A stretch of DNA of 56,928 bases from Roseofilum reptotaenium CS-1145. GTDB lineage: Bacteria > Cyanobacteriota > Cyanobacteriia > Cyanobacteriales > Desertifilaceae. Positions 54,739 to 56,928 of the stretch are shown one piece after another. The stretch lies in the NCBI RefSeq assembly GCF_028330985.1, contig NZ_JAQMUE010000099.1, positions 1 to 56,928 on the forward strand, written 5' to 3'. The notes beneath the pieces are model-generated. The model was not told where the DNA came from. It was given only the letters and a program-made list of their open reading frames with translations, and searched no databases. Every line of letters starts with the position of its first letter. Position 1 is the stretch's first letter. A program made the translations under genes and the position numbers.

Positions 54739-55299
54739 ATGATTTCGAGTAACGATTTTAGAACGGGCGTGACCATCGAACTCGATGGCAGTGTATGGCG
54801 GGTAATCGAGTTCTTGCACGTTAAACCAGGTAAGGGATCTGCTTTTGTGCGGACGAAGCTGAAGAATGCCCAAACGGGAAGTGTGGTTGAGCGAACCTTC
54901 CGCGCGGGTGAAACAGTTCCTCAAGCCAATCTGGAGAAGCGGACGAAGCAGTTTACTTATCGAGAAGCGGATCAGTTTGTGTTCATGGATATGGAGACCT
55001 ATGAAGAGAGTCGCCTGAATGAATCCCAAATTGGCGATCGCGTGAAATATCTTAAGGAAGAAATGGAAGTTAATGTCCTTACCTGGGGCGAGAAAGTGAT
55101 AGAGGTGGAATTACCTAATTCTGTTGTTTTAGAAGTGACGGAAACCGATCCCGGAGTTAAGGGAGATACGGCCACTGGAGGAACGAAACCGGCTACCGTA
55201 GAGACAGGCGCTCAGGTTATGGTTCCTTTGTTTATCTCCATTGGAGAAAAGGTTAAAATTGATACTCGCGATGATAGCTATTTAGGACGAGAAAAGTAA
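54739..55299 (+). CDS. efp: Elongation factor P, 186 aa
   Basis: Relieves ribosomes stalled at proline runs. [43 protein letters not shown] holds the conserved tip lysine loop (PGKGSAF). The three beta-barrel domains end in [13 protein letters not shown]. The frame can be opened earlier with TTG at 54709, but the ATG at 54739 gives the family's standard length. It is followed by accB 66 bases later, an order conserved in cyanobacteria and other bacteria. Confidence 0.97.
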   Translation: MISSNDFRTGVTIELDGSVWRVIEFLHVKPGKGSAFVRTKLKNAQTGSVVERTFRAGETVPQANLEKRTKQFTYREADQFVFMDMETYEESRLNESQIGDRVKYLKEEMEVNVLTWGEKVIEVELPNSVVLEVTETDPGVKGDTATGGTKPATVETGAQVMVPLFISIGEKVKIDTRDDSYLGREK

Positions 55300-55365
55300 T
55301 CCTAAATCTGGCCAAACGGGTTGAAACTGTTGTATTCCAAAGACTAGAGAAAGGGTGAAGAAACT

Positions 55366-55854
55366 GTGAATTTGAGCTTTGATGAACTCCGTGAGTTAAT
55401 TACTACTTTAAGTCAAACCGATATTGCGGAGTTGACGTTAAAGAGTGATGCCTTTGAGTTGACAGTTCGTAAGGGAGAGACTGGAACGGTGACCAGTATA
55501 TCTCAAGTTGCCGTATCTCCCGCAGTTGTCCAAACTCCAGTAGCTACAGCTACACCAATAGCTCCAGCAGTGCCTCCAGCGAGTGAACCTTCTCCACCTC
55601 CTCTAGAACAAAAGTTAGAAGAGATTAAGTCACCAATGGTGGGTACATTCTATTGCGCTCCAACTCCTGATGAAGCTCCATTTACAAAAGTGGGCGCTCG
55701 GATTGAGGTAGGGGATACAGTATGTATTATCGAGGCTATGAAGTTGATGAATGAACTGGAGGCAGAAGTTTCTGGAGAGGTGGTCGAGATTTTGGTGGAA
55801 AATGCCCAACCGATTGAGTTTGGACAGGTCTTGATGCGAGTGAAACCGAATTAG
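55366..55854 (+). CDS. accB: Biotin carboxyl carrier protein of acetyl-CoA carboxylase, 162 aa
   Basis: The biotinyl domain at the C-terminus has the modified lysine in [13 protein letters not shown] and the paired turns [23 protein letters not shown]. The N-terminal segment [26 protein letters not shown] binds its partners, and a Pro/Ala linker joins the two. The start codon is GTG at 55366. It acts in fatty acid synthesis as an acceptor of CO2 from the biotin carboxylase. Probably co-transcribed with efp. Confidence 0.95.
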   Translation: MNLSFDELRELITTLSQTDIAELTLKSDAFELTVRKGETGTVTSISQVAVSPAVVQTPVATATPIAPAVPPASEPSPPPLEQKLEEIKSPMVGTFYCAPTPDEAPFTKVGARIEVGDTVCIIEAMKLMNELEAEVSGEVVEILVENAQPIEFGQVLMRVKPN

Positions 55855-55951
55855 AGTTTAGACTTGATTGGGATCTAGGGATAAGGCAGGATAGATCGTT
55901 TGAGAAACATTACAATTGAGGTGTTCTAGACTTCAATCTTTAGGTAAAACA

Positions 55952-56191
55952 ATGATCGATCCTAAAATTATCCATACTCTTGTTCAGATGCCCAAGCCTC
56001 TGCAAACAGAAGTTGGTCATTATGCTCAGTATCTTCTGGAGAAATACTTAAAAAGTAAATCGGATCTGGAATATTTAGAAGCTGAGGATGAAGACATGAC
56101 CGCAGATAGGATTCGAGACAAGTTAGAAGCAATGGGTATCACGGATGAAGATGTGACCAATGCAATAGCCTGGAGTCGAAAAGACCTATAA
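55952..56191 (+). CDS. Antitoxin of the third PIN module, ~79 aa
   Basis: Starting at ATG 55952: MIDPKIIHTLVQMPKPLQTEVGHYAQYLLEKY, then an acidic stretch and a helix DRIRDKLEAMGITDEDVTNAIAWSRKDL. The pattern LVxxMPxxLQxEVxHYAxYLLEKY, followed by an acidic linker, is a small antitoxin type often seen next to COG1569 PIN toxins. The gap to the toxin is two bases. A longer frame from 55916 has no support. Confidence 0.7.
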   Translation: MIDPKIIHTLVQMPKPLQTEVGHYAQYLLEKYLKSKSDLEYLEAEDEDMTADRIRDKLEAMGITDEDVTNAIAWSRKDL

Positions 56192-56193
56192 AC

Positions 56194-56625
56194 ATGACAA
56201 TACGAGTGGTACTTGATACCAATATAGTGCTTTCTGCTTTGATTTTTCGTCAGGGTAGATTGTCGTGGCTTAGAGAAGCATGGAGTCAGAAACAGATAAT
56301 CCCCCTCGTTTCAGGGGACACAGAGGAAGAAATTCGACGAGTTCTGAGTTATCCCAAATTTAAGCTTTCTAGTCTTGAACAAAGTGTTCTACTTGATGAA
56401 TATTTAGCTTATTGCGAACGTTGCCCAATACCTGAACCGCCTCCTTCTGTGCCAGAATGCCGCGATCCAAAAGATACTCCTTTTCTGTGTTTAGCGATCG
56501 CCGGACAAGCTGACTATTTAGTTACAGGGGATCGAGATTTATTAGTAGTGGGAGAACTGTTTTCAGTTCCTATTATTACAGGAGAACGGCTATATCAAAG
56601 GATGTTTCTGGAACAGGATGAATAA
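56194..56625 (+). CDS. PIN-family toxin (COG1569 type), third module, 143 aa
   Basis: MTIRVVLDTNIVLSALIFRQG carries the first Asp (residue 8). TEEEIRRVLSYPKFKLS carries the Glu, DPKDTPFLCLAIAGQADYLVTGDRDLL the last two acidic positions, and VPIITGERLYQRM the end. This arrangement, with DPKDxxFLxxA, marks the COG1569 subgroup. The set of catalytic residues is complete. Confidence 0.88.
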   Translation: MTIRVVLDTNIVLSALIFRQGRLSWLREAWSQKQIIPLVSGDTEEEIRRVLSYPKFKLSSLEQSVLLDEYLAYCERCPIPEPPPSVPECRDPKDTPFLCLAIAGQADYLVTGDRDLLVVGELFSVPIITGERLYQRMFLEQDE

Positions 56626-56631
56626 TAAACT

Positions 56632-56781
56632 TTATGGGCGAAGGCGATCGCGAAAATCCATCACTGCATCAAATTGTTCGCTAGGCTTGACACAACTGGT
56701 TAAGAGGGAGATATCTAAGTTGGGGAGCAGCTCACTTTTGGCGATCGCCTCATATCCCGTCGAACGTAAGTGATAAAGCAG
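56632..56781 (-). pseudogene. Uma2-family C-terminal fragment
   Basis: A minus-strand frame without a start codon reads LLYHLRSTGYEAIAKSELLPNLDI, then SCVKPSEQFDAVMDFRDRLRP and stops at 56632. It aligns with the end of the Uma2 gene at 8467-9051 (VYCLHTNGYELVQKSQLLPELNLR, then QYDAVNEFQRSL). The core PD-(D/E)XK domain is absent. It is a truncated relative, cut at about 56785. Confidence 0.7.
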
Positions 56782-56854
56782 TAGGGAGGGGAGAAGGAGA
56801 TATGGCGAAAGAACTCATATAGTTAATTCGATTGTGCGATAATGAGGCATTTTT

Positions 56855-56882
56855 GTAGGTGCGAGCGCCCGCTCGCCCCTAC
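56855..56882. repeat. GTAGGTGCGAGCG / CGCTCGCCCCTAC hairpin repeat
   Basis: A near-palindrome of the same family as 6441-6468: GTAGGTGCGAGCG pairs with CGCTCGCCCCTAC with one mismatch. Confidence 0.75.
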
Positions 56883-56916
56883 ATATACTGACATTGTAGA
56901 TCGATTTTAGGGTGTA

Positions 56917-56928
56917 GGGGGGGGGGGG
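56917..56928. other. Poly-G run at the window end (probable contig-end artefact)
   Basis: Twelve G residues end the window directly after an ordinary sequence. This is typical of assembly edges from two-colour sequencing and probably is not real genome sequence. Confidence 0.5.

Overview
This is cyanobacterial chromosomal DNA. The evidence is an allophycocyanin beta-18 gene (apcF), a phycobilin lyase of the CpcS family, a small nblA gene, the efp-accB pair, and the very frequent palindrome GCGATCGC (HIP1). Dispersed short repeats built on GGGAATA, TTACCCA and GTAGGGGCGA units, a PEP-CTERM protein and many toxin-antitoxin or Uma2 genes fit a repeat-rich, probably filamentous or colonial species. 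No species name can be supported. The window ends in a run of G, which looks like a contig end.

Layout: 1-470 holds a TnpB remnant and a tiny ribbon-helix-helix gene. 473-5673 holds ftsH, tRNA-Arg(TCT), a membrane-anchored protein with a basic tail, and an M15-type peptidase with four internal repeats. 5.9-9.1 kb is accessory: a decayed membrane gene, an orphan HicB, a PIN toxin-antitoxin pair, a 133-bp inverted-repeat element, a methyltransferase and a Uma2 gene. 9.3-13.7 kb is one giant polytopic membrane protein. 13.8-16.0 kb is an AAA ATPase plus DUF4435/TOPRIM pair that matches the PARIS anti-phage architecture. 16.1-17.2 kb holds nblA (minus, too short for most gene callers) divergent from cpcS. 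glgP follows, then a Panacea-domain remnant. 20.5-25.3 kb is a two-gene unit of a WGR-HEAT protein and a SWIM zinc-finger protein. 25.3-30 kb is patchy, with a 247-bp inverted-repeat element, a DUF1778 protein, GNAT and methyltransferase pseudogenes, Uma2, an MFS symporter and a short MscS.

30.1-32.5 kb holds glnA and apcF, divergently transcribed. Both glnA and nblA have an NtcA-type site (GTA-N8-TAC, or one mismatch) placed 23 bases upstream of a -10 box. Nitrogen assimilation and phycobilisome breakdown in this window are therefore likely under one nitrogen regulator. 33.0-43.9 kb is a sensory array of three hybrid histidine kinases that are near-copies in their transmitter, receiver and tail parts but differ in their input domains. 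A lipoprotein solute-binding protein sits between the second and third, with no ABC permease.

43.9-56.9 kb holds an ATP/ADP-translocase-like membrane protein with HEAT repeats and a cyclic-nucleotide-binding domain, a thioredoxin-fold protein, hemC, a PEP-CTERM protein, a second PIN pair, gatB, argJ, efp, accB, a third PIN pair, and a C-terminal fragment of a Uma2 gene.

All family assignments come from motifs read by eye. No database search was run.
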